64,000 nt of DNA from Gnetum montanum (Eukaryota > Streptophyta > Gnetopsida > Gnetales > Gnetaceae): positions 388,336 through 452,335 of the forward strand of contig MNCI01026334.1 in assembly GCA_015680685.1 (NCBI GenBank). Direction: 5' to 3'. Under the pieces are notes generated by a model. The model saw only the letters and a list, made by a program, of their open reading frames with translations. It did no database searches and was not told where the DNA came from. The position numbers were made by a program, and so were the translations under genes. This document shows, piece by piece, positions 46,831-58,625 of this stretch; within the stretch, counting starts at the first letter, position 1; each line of letters starts with the position of its first letter.

Positions 46831-47162
46831 TGCATAATATAATCAGTGTATGCAATGACCCAAAACTAGCAAATGTTCATTTTATTATTATATCTCCTTT
46901 TGTTTCGCCTATTATTGTCTCAATTTAATGTTACAACAAAAAACATCAATATAACCATTTACAACATTTATAACTATAAATGCATATAGCTAAAATAAAA
47001 TCAATATTTAAATTTAAAATCAAAATGTCCATAGCATATAGCCATAACCACAATGTGTAGTAATGATGCCAAAGAATAACCATCTATAACATATCCTCAG
47101 CTAACCATAGCCATCAACAAGAACATAAAAAAAAATAGCCAACAAGCTAAACTAAAGGAGGC
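46831..47162. other. AT-rich stretch before antisense gene end in C
   Basis: AT-rich, including ataaaatc and atatagc runs. It corresponds to 10891-11159 in element A. Confidence 0.4.
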
Positions 47163-50100
47163 TACTAAGTAGCATTTGGAGGAGGAAGTGGTGGGTCATT
47201 CCCACCCTTACCACTGGGATCACCAATGTCTTCTACAGCTTGAAATGCAATAACATATAGCTAGCTAGTAACCCATAGCCAAAATCATGACTTAAAACAA
47301 AGATTAAAGCATAAAATATATCAAACTTGTAGAGAGTTCAACTCCATTACTTGTGGAGGTAGATAGGGAAGGCCTTCCTCCAAATGATGGAGGATCTAGT
47401 CCTTTGTCATGTTAACATAGTCAACATCCCCAAGATCAACATCAGAAAGAATGCTAGACCTATCTATAGGAGTCCAAGTAGGAGGCTCATGAGTAACAGT
47501 AGTTGTAGCAGTTGCATTCGTAGTAGTAGTAGCTTAAAAAGTAGGGGATTACTGCACCTTGGGAGTACTTTCAAAAAGTTGATGAGCACTCTTTACCTAG
47601 ATCCCTTGAATGAACAACTCTCTCTTTTGCTATTTAATTGACTCTTCCTTAAGCCACTTTAGGTAGGCCTCATGATCAACCTTAGACTGATGCTTGTGGG
47701 CCTTTTGTATCTTGCCCCACTCTAGTACCCAAGTGCAATGATCCTTCTAGTTCTCAACCTTTTGGGAGATGAGGTCCATTTGCATACATTGCTTTGCCAT
47801 CTCCTATAGGACCACTATTTTATCCTAAACAACATGCTAGTAGTGGGCCCATGTGATCTCTTTAGTTCGTAACTTCCTCAAGTTAGTTACTTGGGCTTCC
47901 ACAAAGGCTTCATGGTCTTGGAGATCCCTAATTGTATCCTCTTGCATTTGAGCCTTTTCCCTCAAGGCCATAACTTCCTACCATAGGGATTCATTAGACC
48001 TCTATATCCCCCATGAAGCTTTTGCACATAACATCACTAAAGCAGTGGCATTGTCATATAGCTTCACAGCTACACTAGACACATTAGAGGAAAGTCTAGG
48101 TAAGGAGTCTACCTCCATGTCTCTGCTGGGGTCCCACTCCATAGAAAATACTACATAAAAGCACAAAAAACAACCATAAAACACAAGCTTAAATAACCAT
48201 AATACAAACAAAGCCTACAACCAAAGCACATAAAACAAAATCCTTACCTATCTTAAGTGCAACCTAATGTAATTAATCGATGATGTCCTTAGTTATCCCA
48301 CGTAGGAACTCCACTTTATCTGGAGTCTCTACCCATGGTTTTGCATGAAACTTAGGGATGGAAGCTTGTGCTGGTGGCTCGGGAACTATTGTAAGCATAA
48401 TAATCATTAAAAGGTTAGGATGATAGCCAAAGATAACCAATGAAATATAGCAAAAAAGTTAAGGCATACCTAGCTCCTCCTCCTCTTCCTCCTCTAGGAT
48501 GATGATGGAAGAGGTACCTGGTACTGCCTCACCAAACAAGGCATCTAGATCATCTACACTAGCATTAACAAGTCCTTCAACCATAGGTTGCTTTAGGAGT
48601 TCCTCTTCTACACGCCTTTGTTCTACCTCCGTAATAGCTTGGGCTACAATAACTTAATGCTTATCTACAACCATATCACATAGAAGACCAGTTAAGATAT
48701 AAAACCATAAAGTAGTCATAAAAACTTAAATCATGAAATAGCCAAATTTAAACAAAGCATACCTGAAACTACCTATTGTGATGGCTTAAGATTAAACTTA
48801 AGCTTCTTTAGGGTAGGTTGATTTGATGCTAGGGGTGCCTCCTCCATAGGCCTCTTGAGTTTCTCCCTAGCTACCCCTTTAGCCTCCATGTGTCATCTTC
48901 TGGCATTCTAAACACTACTAGGAAACGAGAGGGGCTCATCATCAAAATTACTATCGGGAGACTCGTACTGCCTAACATCAAGATTCTTAGTGGTGATGGA
49001 TAATGTTTCATCCATTCCCTCTGGTGGGTTCTTGGCTTGCATCGTTGGATAGATGTACTTTATCCAAGGCCTAGAAAGTTGGCTTAGATCTTGGGAAACC
49101 GATCACCCATTCTTATACACCACCAAAAACTCTACAAACCTCTTTAGATAACTTGCGAAAAATGCAAAGTGCATATGGATTATTGTAAAGGTGTCAACAT
49201 GGAGTCTAAGTATCTCCTCTCGAAGCCCAGTAGCCAAAGTAGTAGCCTAATCAAATTTGATGCCCTCCATCAAGACCTTCTTAAAGGTCCATTCCTATGC
49301 CAAGTTGATTACCTTCTTTTGTGATAGCAGTTTGGGAAACACATGAGACCTAAACAAAGAATGTGATTCTTTTGCATTAGGATTCATGAAGCTATCCATT
49401 GAAATTCTAGAGTGGCCCATGCTAGTGCCAAGCCACTCTAGAACTTTCTCATGATAGCCCAATTCCCTCACTATCTTAGTGGGAACCTTTGCCCCATCAA
49501 CAGGGATACCAAATAAGTTATGAAAGAGGCTAATACCTATGTCAATGTTTACCTTAATACCTCAAATGATGGTGCTAAAGTAACCAACCTCCTCATCAAA
49601 GGAGTTGATAACATGCAACATCTCCATAGAAGAAATAGGTGCCATAAATACGTCAAGCAAACCTACATGTTGGATGTTTGCTTGAACATATCTAGGTGCA
49701 TATCCCTTTAGCCACTCTTGTGTTGATGTCACATCACCAAACTTCAGGATGAGGGTGTCCTCATAATGTGAACGTGAACATGATATAGTGACATTAGTTG
49801 AGGTGGAAGGTCCTGCGAAGCAATAACCAAAGGTTAGCATCCATATGAGAAATTGCAACAACCAAGAAAAGCAATAAAACACTTAATGCCATAAAACACT
49901 AGAAGCTATATGTTCACCTTTACTTTTCTTCTATAGTGTGGAGGTTTCAACTACAAGGGTTTGATCCATGTTATCAGCATCTACCCACTAGTTGTGCATT
50001 GTCCTATTGTCCTTGCACTTCTTGTATATAAGGTTAAACTTGGTGGGATATTCATCAAAGTCCCCTCTTAACTATTGATACACAAAAACTTTGATTTGGG

Positions 50101-50415
50101 GACTCTTGATGAATTCATCTAAAGTAGTTTGGGCCACTGCTAGGATTTGGTCATTGACAATCAAGCCCTAATTGTTGATGTTGTACCTACAAGAAGTTAA
50201 ATTAATTAAGTTAGATAAGGTAATTAAGCCAAAATCATAAAAACATTACAATAACCATGTTTACTCCTATAGACCATACATGGTGCTAGGTGGGTTCTAG
50301 AATAATGTGTGGGCTCTATGTGCCACCATCAAAGTGTTGTCAGTATTATACTAACTATACTCTAGCATTATCTAGATCTCCAAAAGGTAGTGTGGACTTA
50401 TGGCCTCTATTGGTC
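47163..50415 (-). pseudogene. Antisense cargo gene of element C, second copy
   Basis: Minus-strand relic matching the antisense gene of A piece by piece. It has NTLMVAHRAHTLF with NPPST (50330-50280, the FCP1-like end), a VNDQILAVAQTTLDEFIKSP exon (about 50150), the long exon from KFGDVTSTQEWL (about 49740) to the basic KKLKFNLKPS (about 48790), an acidic exon ending EEEEEEL (about 48480), VETPDKVEFLRGI (about 48340-48300), MEWDPSRDMEVDSLP (about 48150), WGKIQKAHKHQ (about 47720) and the terminal NDPPLPPPNAT with TAG near 47168. Acceptor and donor-like sites recur at the A intron positions, for example ttcgcag before the long exon. It is broken by many stops. The right end is truncated near 50415, so no first exon and no downstream RT are present. 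Confidence 0.75.
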
Positions 50416-50449
50416 CCCCTGTAGTTTTTCTTTTCTATGGACTTATAGA

Positions 50450-50535
50450 GAAATATAACAATGCTTTAGGTATGACTCAAACTAGCAACATCTACCTTAA
50501 CAAGGTAATAAGCTAACCACATAATAGCAAGGAAA
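50450..50535 (-). repeat. tRNA-like SINE head, copy 1
   Basis: Read on minus, gtggttagcttattacctt resembles an A box and gtttgagtcatacc resembles a B box, about 30 bp apart. A second copy with the same head is at 57440-57545. Only the head is recognisable here. Confidence 0.5.
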
Positions 50536-50819
50536 GGTTATTAAGATGGAGAGAACCAAAGAAAAGAAATAGTTTAACAAAGCCCAAAAGTAAATTTATA
50601 AAAGAATAAATAACCATATCCCTTGGGATGGTTACTAGTTAAAATAATCCTTTAATGTTTGTAACAAAAGAAGAAAAGTATAAAATTAAGTGAAGCATTG
50701 TATTGAAGAGCAACTCATGAAAGAATTGAAGCTTTTATACCAATAGTGAAGTTGACAAAAGATTTATCATCTAAATTGAGCTTGAACATGAAAATTCCTT
50801 ATAAAATGTAATATCTCTA

Positions 50820-50950
50820 GTAAAGAAGAAGAAGAAGAAGAAGAAAAGAATGTTTCTTCATCATATTAATATTAGCTATATCTTGGAGTAAAATAGACCT
50901 TAGAGCTTCTAGATCAAGAGTCTTACCACTAGGTTAATACTTTCATTGAA
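50820..50950 (-). repeat. GAA simple repeat and SINE-like head
   Basis: gaagaagaagaagaagaag lies at about 50825-50850. Next to it, on minus, ttaacctagtggtaagactc (about 50936-50917) resembles a tRNA A box and matches the SINE at 56409-56549. Confidence 0.45.
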
Positions 50951-51205
50951 TAAGAAACAAGAGTACTTATATCAAGTAAAAAAAAAAAAGCCAATCTTAA
51001 GTATTTAAAGATAAATTGCAATCTCAAAACATGTATTAAAAGTTATATTGGCTTTGAAAAATAAGACAAATAAGTTAACTGAAGCCAATATTTTGAAGAT
51101 GATGACCAATGGGTAGGACTTGATAATGAAGATACCAAAATAAGCTATGATATATTGAATAACCCTTGGAAATCCAAGTTATATAACAAAACTCTTTTTA
51201 TGTAC
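50951..51205. other. AT-rich spacer
   Basis: Includes an A-rich tract near 50980-50992. No gene recognised. Confidence 0.4.
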
Positions 51206-51390
51206 CTAGGGGTGTACTACAGTTGTCAAGATACTCATCTCTCAATTGGAAGGCTATGGTTTCAAAACCTAGCTTCACTCATGACTATGGGAGTAGTGGA
51301 ATAGACTTGTGGTAGGACACTTATTTAGTGGATCACATCTAGGTTCCTAAAACTAATAAATCATAGTACAATCTTATGAAGGGAAAATTT
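51206..51390 (+). repeat. SINE-like repeat, plus orientation
   Basis: ggggtgtactacagttgtca resembles an A-box region and ggtttcaaaacc, about 35 bp later, resembles a B box. A tRNA-unrelated body to about 51390 follows. A second, diverged copy with aagtgttatagtattatcaa and gggttagattc is at 56908-57065. Confidence 0.45.
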
Positions 51391-52300
51391 ATTCAAAGTA
51401 ACGTTATCAAGCCAATTTTGATAGGGTGTTTGAGGTACCTCACAAAAACCTTGAAATCAATTTATTAGAATAATAAGAAAGAAGGTTATAAAATGAACAT
51501 TGAATAGATAAGAAATACAACCTCTTAAAATACTCAAAGGTATTCAGACTCATATTTAACAATATAAAATAATTATAAAAAAGGGACCATAAAGGATAAT
51601 AGCTAAGGTTGTGCCCTTTAAACTAACACCTATAATAAATCCATAATGAAAAAAATCTCCATTAATAATTTAATAGAAAAAGATAAATATAATCATTTAC
51701 ATGCTCATAAAGAATAAACTTATAGAATACACAAAATAAAGATAGCATCTTGTTGAAGAAGAAAAAATAGAGCTTCTTAACCATTAAGCTAAGAATAAGA
51801 ACATATTTATTTCTAATCGTAGCAAATTTGTCATTGTCACGAAGTTAAAGTTGAAGTGACAAATAGATGGCAAAGAAAATAATCATAGCTAAAAGAGAAA
51901 CTTGGAAGTCCTTGAACAAATACTCCATTTCTTTCAAATAAGGAAAAGAAATTTAAGAATACCAAAACTGTCTATAGGAGTTAAGATGATAGCCAAAATA
52001 GAATAAGTAAGAGTAAGAGGGAGCAAGGACATACGTAATTCTTATTTAAACACAAGAGCTATTATAGGCTTTATAATTGAACAATTTAAAGAAAAATACA
52101 AAAGAGATTCTAAAGAATCACAAAAAGCACATAGAGGAATGTCAAGCCCAATTTGTTGCATTATTTCACCCATTGTGAGTCCATTGTTAAGTAATGATCA
52201 TATGAAAGCTTTAACCTTAGGTTGCTAACTAGTCCTCCATAATTTCTTAAAAGTGGTTCTTCATTGATCAAAGCTTAAGTTAATACATTAGTGATTCAAA
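51391..52300. other. AT-rich spacer, possible LINE 3' tail region
   Basis: Very AT-rich and without a frame. It may include the decayed 3' part of the minus-strand LINE, but I see no endpoint or poly(A) signal. Confidence 0.35.
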
Positions 52301-55280
52301 TATTGAAAATGATGTTCTCTTGAAATCACCTCATGCATGCATTTGAAGATCATTAAGTCTAAAATGTGAGAACCATCATTCCAAAACCAATTATCTTGCA
52401 ATTCCTAGAAAGAAGATTTAGGTCCTTGAAGCTAAGCTTCGCTAATTGAAAGGATTTCTTGTAAAAAGGAGTGATAGTTTCAAGAGTAGGACAGTTATGA
52501 GTAATAACCTCTACTTGCATAATCCTTGATTCAACCATAAATTCCTCCCAGCTTTGAATTGATAATAACTTCAAAATCCTCATAGAAGAATGTTGAAATT
52601 CATTAAAGGCAAGGATAGTAGTTGTAGACCATCATAATTAATTTGATTGGAGCATAGAATAGCTAACATACTTACAAGACCAACTTAAAAATGCTAAAAA
52701 AACCTACCATTTTTGCCAAATAGCTTGGAGGAACATGGATTCTTTAATCTTCAAGGGAGTTCTAGAAATAACAAAATTTAGCTAAAATAAATGAAGAAGA
52801 GAAAGAGTTTCACCTATTTGCTGAAAACAAAGTCTAACCAGCTTCTTCTAGCTCTTCATACCATTTATATTGCCAGAATTCATTTTGGAGATAGAGCCAA
52901 AGATTGGTCATAAAGGGTAACAATTCCAAGACCATCTTTCTATGGGAAGTATACAAATATTTCACTTGAGAAAATGCATGACAAATATTATTATTTTAAC
53001 AAATATAACTTCAAATAGTTCTTTTAATCTTTGTGTAGTCACATTTATTTGGTGCTAAGAAAAAGGAGTAGTAAACATGAGTGAAAGGAAAAATGTACTT
53101 TGCAATAATGATCCTTCTAAGAAGAGAAAGATGTCATTTAGATCACTTTTTTACTTTTTGCATAACTTTCTCCACAACAGAATTTCCTAAGTATGAAATG
53201 CTTGGAATAAGAGCAAGAGGTATGCCAAGAAGTTTAATGGTCACATGTGGTTCTATCCATCTCTAAGAAACATTCTTGATACTATGAATAAGAGGTATAT
53301 AAGGTGATTTGATGTTATTAGACTTTTTCCAATTAATTCTTGACACAAATGCATCAAAGTAAATTTGAATAATACTAATAGCTTTTTGAATCTTTGACTC
53401 ATCTTTTATAGAATTAGAAATGTACCATTTGTAAATTGACTAATATTGATGCAACCCAAATTGAAAGGAAGAGAGACATCACAAATGTTATTTATTCTAG
53501 ATTTAAAATCAAAGACATAGCCTAACACAATGGATATAATAATAAATAAATAAGAGGTAAGAGGACAATCTTGCATGATAGATTTTTTAACGAAATAATG
53601 CATTAGATAATTCTCCATTAATAGAGATTCTAGACAAAGAATTTGCAAAATAAAGTAAAATATGATGAATAATGGAGCTTCCTAATTGCATATGCTTTAG
53701 AGTTCTAAGAATAAAAGGCTATTCAATTTGATCATACACTTTAGTAAAATCCAACTTAAAAAGAAAGAAACATTATCCAAACTCTTTAGCTCAATTTAAA
53801 GATTTAGTGGGATATTAGAGCATTATCTAGAATGTATCTTCAATGGAAAAAATATGATTATTTATGATTAACAACTTTGGTGATATGTTGCTTAAGCTTG
53901 GAAGCTACAACATTAGTACTAATTTTATATGATATTTTTAGTAGCATGATGGGGTGCTATTTCCTCATGAAACAAAGATCTCCTTCCTTTGGAAATCAAT
54001 TAATAATATCGATATTAAGAATATGTCCAAGGGATCTTCTACATATAACTGCCTTATACATAGCATAAAAATCAAACTTAGTAGAACACCAAAAGTATAA
54101 ACTCAGTTGGAAAATCATCCATTCCTGGAACTTGGTCATTGGACATAGACATGACTACATGTATGAGGTCCTTCAAAGAGGGATAAGTTTTGAGTCAGAA
54201 TATCAATATTATAGACTAGTACTTTTTGTTAAATGGCATTCACTCTACACCTTCAAAGGAAAAGAGCTATTTATAATAGTAGTAAAAATGTTGATAAATA
54301 CCATCATCTTGGTCAATAACTAAGTCATCAACCAAAATAGAATCAATCTTTCTAAAAGGAGGTTTACCTTTAAGATAACAAAAAATATCTTTTACAGGTT
54401 TATCTCCAATATGAATCTAGTTAACGTGAGCTTTCAATTGCATACTTTGAACATCAAGAGTATTCAAAATACTTAGAATAGACCTTGCTTGAGATAGCTC
54501 TTATTAGAGAATAGCATCATCAGAAGAATGACCAATTTATTCAATGAGAGATTGAATATTGTGCTCAACATCTAACATTAGTTGAGTTCTTTTGAATTTG
54601 AGTTTTCTTTTCAAGTGATATTATAGCTTTTTAATTCTTTCCATACTTTGATTTCACCAAGTAATCTAACCAATTTCATCTCTAGGCCTCAGGCTATTAT
54701 TCCAAGCTTATAGAAGAACATTGCAACAAGCATTACTAAATATAAAAGAAATATTAAAAATAAAAATCTTTTTCAAACTAGTTTTTTGGTTCATTTGATC
54801 AATTGTTAAATAACAAATAATAGGAACATTATTAGATAAAGTTTATTGAGAAAAAACATAAACAGAAAGATTCTTAGAAGGATTAGGTTTGCAAATTACT
54901 ATAGAGGATATGAGAATTCTATCTAAACTTGAAATGATTCTATCATGACTAGCTCTATGATTTCTCCAAGTGAACCATTAATTTGCAAAAATATTTCCTC
55001 TATTTACAATAGGATAAAAAAGAATTCCTAGTCAATCCTATGAGGGATTTAGATATAAAGTTATTATTCCTTATACTTTAATATTTCTAAAAGGATTAGG
55101 AACTAAAGAAGCTTGAAGAGCTAGGAGGGTCTAAAGAACAAGTTGTGGAGAACTAGGAGGGATTGAAGAATGAGGGGTATTTTTCTAGAGGAAGCCTTGC
55201 AACATTCCTTTGCTTATAGGCTTGCCTACTAAGCCCCTCTTCTTCTAGGCTTGTGTGGGGTGATGTGTAAGGTAGAGGAT
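52301..55280 (-). pseudogene. Degenerate LINE ORF2 (endonuclease end and reverse transcriptase)
   Basis: Non-LTR retrotransposon on minus. From high to low coordinates it shows the end of the endonuclease near 54990-54900 (ANLWFTWRNH, then SHDRIISSLDRILIS), a spacer, and reverse transcriptase. RT pieces are LDFTKVYDQIE with LRTLKHMQLG (about 53760-53680), MQDCPLTSYLFIIISIVLGY (about 53570-53511) in place of QGCPLSPYLF, and ISQFTNGTFLIL (about 53441-53406) where ADD would stand. The LLGIPLALIPS equivalent of YLGIPL is near 53235-53200. Many stops and slips are present. The active-site Asps are lost, so it is dead. Confidence 0.8.
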
Positions 55281-56408
55281 GGTTTTAAAAAATGAAGAAT
55301 AAAGGAGAATAAAAAATATTACTTTAGGGAATTATGTAAATGTAGTTTTATGTGCTTAGTCACATCCTTCTTATGAAAATTTTGGCCATGAAAATATCAA
55401 TTCTTTAATTAGTGTTAATGCTAGAAGCCATATTGTTAATAAATTACATTGATTTCTTACTCAATTTATGACTTAATTATTGAGGATTTTTCCAAGAATT
55501 CCTGGAAAGACTATTTTACTGGTCACATTCCTCCTCTAGTTGTTCTTAATAACTAAGTATTTATGTAATGGAATCCTAGGAAAATAAATTGTACACACAT
55601 TCAAAATCTTTTGTAAGGATTCTTTTTGTTTTTATTCAATGCTTCCAAACAATTACAAGAGGTTCTAAAAGATGGGATCTGTAATGTTTCTAATACCTTT
55701 TTTGTAGTCTTCCCTTGGATTTAATATTTTAACCCTAAAGAATCATTTAAGCGTACCCTACGTATTTAAATTAAATTTTTAGGGTACCTCTACGTTTGAT
55801 GTTGTTCATTGAAGATATTGCAAATTAGTTAGGTAAAATCACTTATGTGTAGGCCATGAAAGATATCTGAATGCATCCCTCAAGATGTATTTGTATATAA
55901 TTAGATGTATAACAAGAGTTACCAAATTACATTGAAATTATGATTAATGGAAATCCTTTGATTTTATAAAAAGAATAGGTATTTAAATTTGTTGAATTAT
56001 TGCTACTATTTTTATCAACTAGATCATTGAATTTATAATGATCCAAAAATATTGATAAAGTAAGAAGCTAATCGACTTGCTAGTGAAAATATTAAACAAG
56101 AAGTACATGTACAAATCCATGCAGACATGAAGCATGCACAACATCAGAAAGAAAAATAGGGCCAACATGATAATAGCAATGAATAAGCACATGCATCTAA
56201 TGGGGACTCCTCTCAATCTTATTATTCATACATGAATGTGGATGCTATGGATAATAGCATTCAAGAATCTTACATAGATGTTTAGCCGATAGTAGATGAT
56301 GAAGGTTTTTCAAATAGTGTTACATAAAGACAAAGGTAATTCTATTGTAGGTTTAACCTCTTATGCCAATATGTAAAAGGTAGCATTATTATGTATTGTG
56401 TGTGTGGG
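55281..56408. other. AT-rich spacer
   Basis: No gene. A small inverted pair, gtaccctacgtatttaaat and tttagggtacct, lies at about 55753-55790. The region may include the decayed 5' end of the LINE. Confidence 0.4.
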
Positions 56409-56549
56409 GTGTTGGAACCCAAAATAATCATAATATATGTACATCCTAAAATATATAGTCTAATTAGAACTTTAGAACTAAATGTTTCCTATGAGAATTA
56501 AACCCATGACTTGTAAAATCAAGAGCCTTACCACTAGGCTAACACCTCA
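56409..56549 (-). repeat. tRNA-derived SINE, best copy
   Basis: Read on minus, it starts ggtgttagcctagtggtaag (A box), has gggtttaattctc (B box, consensus GGTTCRANYCC) about 35 bp later, and ends attattttgggttccaacac. The length of about 140 bp suits a plant SINE. A relative at 57387-57545 shares the 3' end (ttattttgaattccaaca). Confidence 0.65.
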
Positions 56550-56907
56550 TTGTTATGTGTGAATATTTTATCTTCACATAGTATGTGAATATAATGTTTT
56601 GACAGTGCCATTTCACAACACAATTCCTAGTAGAGCATGAGCTAGGCCAAGGTCCCTTGCATGCTATGAGCTATTGAAGGCCAAAAAAGTTATGCACTTA
56701 AATAAATGCATAGAGTCTTCATCCCTAAGCCTAAGAACCTAGTAATACTAGATCGAGAACTCTCCCCAATAAAAAAGAGAGACTATTGTCAAAAGTCCTC
56801 TTTCACTTCCTATTTTACTTGACTACCAAAAGTGAATAGTGGTTAAGACAAGGAAGGAATATCAAGCCAGTTTTAATCTTCTCATAAATCTTTAAAATTA
56901 GTTTGTC
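56550..56907. other. Spacer between SINE-like repeats
   Basis: AT-rich; no coding signal recognised. Confidence 0.35.
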
Positions 56908-57065
56908 ATCTATAAAGTGTTATAGTATTATCAATATGTCTTGATTTGGAAGCTTCCAGTTATGGGTTAGATTCTAGTGGACAATGTTAAACTATATAAT
57001 TCTAAAGGATCATCACCCAGTAGCTTAATGCTCATCTTACCAATGTAGGATCTTCAGAGGATAGT
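56908..57065 (+). repeat. SINE-like repeat, plus orientation, second copy
   Basis: aagtgttatagtattatcaa is followed about 30 bp later by gggttagattctagtgg, an A-box and B-box like pair. It is related in plan to 51206-51390. Confidence 0.4.
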
Positions 57066-57386
57066 AGATGAGTGAAAGCATGATCTCTTTTGGGTGGATT
57101 TACTGAAGCTCGAAATGAGGTCTTATGACTTGAGAAATAAGCATCTTAACATTACTCCAAGTTTTATTCTTCATGTAGTTATACAATTCTAATTTGACTA
57201 TATGTCTTGGAGGTAAATATTAATAATAAAAATATTTTCATTTCTAAAACCTTTTTATCCCATGAGAATTTATGATTTAAAATAGTGATTTTATTTTTAT
57301 CAAAACTAAAATAAAAAATAAAAAATAAAAATGAGGTAATTATACTTTAATTAATCTATTAATTTTATTTAAAAAATAGGAGATGT

Positions 57387-57545
57387 TGGAATTCAAAATA
57401 ATTCGACTATAGGTACACGCTAAGACATATAGCTAGCAAGTTACATTAGAATAATTATAATGATGTCTAGGTATGACTCAAATGGATATCCTTTTGCTTA
57501 ACAAGATAATGAACTAATCACTTGAGTCACTTATCACTTGAGTGA
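57387..57545 (-). repeat. tRNA-like SINE, second full copy
   Basis: On minus, the head gtgattagttcattatcttg and B-box-like tttgagtcatacc match 50450-50535, while the 3' end ttattttgaattccaaca matches the SINE at 56409-56549. It therefore links the two heads into one SINE group with exchangeable 5' parts. Confidence 0.55.
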
Positions 57546-57581
57546 CTCTCCTTAAGTTCAAGAGTTTTTTTTTATACTTAT

Positions 57582-58625
57582 TGATGAGCAGCTAGGGACC
57601 CCTACACCCAACCATACGAATATGAGCATTCATGCGCGATCCGGTCAAACTCCAAGGATTAAGTTCTTATGCACCTATGTAGAACAAGGATGAGTTATGC
57701 GATTGTTGTCTTCCCAAGCTTACTTGTAAGGCACAATTGTATGGTTAAGTAAACTTGAGGTATGTGATTTTTATTATTTTATGTTTTATGTTCTTGATGC
57801 TTAAAAATGAGAAATGAGGTAATTTAATAACCAATTTGATTTAACTAATTAACTCTTCTCTAACTAGTCCTAACACTAGCATTCATTCCCACTCTCTAGA
57901 CACATCTTGAACTAGTGCAACACTACTGGGATTACTAAATGCTAGTTGTTACTGGGTTACCAAGTGTTCCCACGTATGCTTGAAGTGGTCGTGCTAAGTG
58001 TGCTAATTCATTAATAATTAACAGTTCAATAGAAATAACATTCATTCATTAATGAGAGCATCATATAATAGTAAACAACATTAAATGCAATAATTAAGCT
58101 ATTCTGAATGTTGCAAGGTTTAACACAAAGTTTGTCTTTATTTCCAGACACAAGGTGTGCTCAAGTACACAATGCTCAAATAAAGATCCATTCACTTTAT
58201 GACTCCTATTGTGGGCACTTAGAAATAATTCTAACTTTGGAATAGAAAAGATACAAGAATTCAGCTAAGAGACTGAAAAAATAATACAAAACCAAGTGCC
58301 CCTATCTCTTATTTATAGGCAACAACATAGGTTCTAACATTGCATGTCTGATATCACTTTGGAATCTCCAATATCGCATATTTGATAAAAGGGTTCCGAT
58401 ATCAAGGATCTGATATCAGGGATCCAATATCGGTACTCATCATACCCCCATGACTAAATGAAAACCTTTCCTTGAGTTCCCTACAAAATATTGGAAAGGT
58501 ATGGGATTATTGACTGAACGACAACTGACAGTGACATGAAATGATAAACTCAAAGTGCCTAGTGAATGGATCGACAAACATATTATAACATTGGTGTTCA
58601 TAATCATTATGGTGAACATTGTACA
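57582..58625 (-). repeat. 3' LTR of Athila-like element E (minus orientation)
   Basis: On minus it starts TGTACAATG at 58625 and ends TGCTCATCA at 57582. It aligns with the LTR of H (23214-24246) and, in the end part, with the G LTRs. The length is 1,044 bp. A TATA box (cctataaataag on minus, near 58312) is preceded by several GATATC palindromes at 58350-58430. Confidence 0.8.

Noticed and set aside
55753-55790. Short inverted repeat as a terminator or MITE end
   Set aside because: Too short, no target duplication, and AT-rich sequence makes such pairs common.
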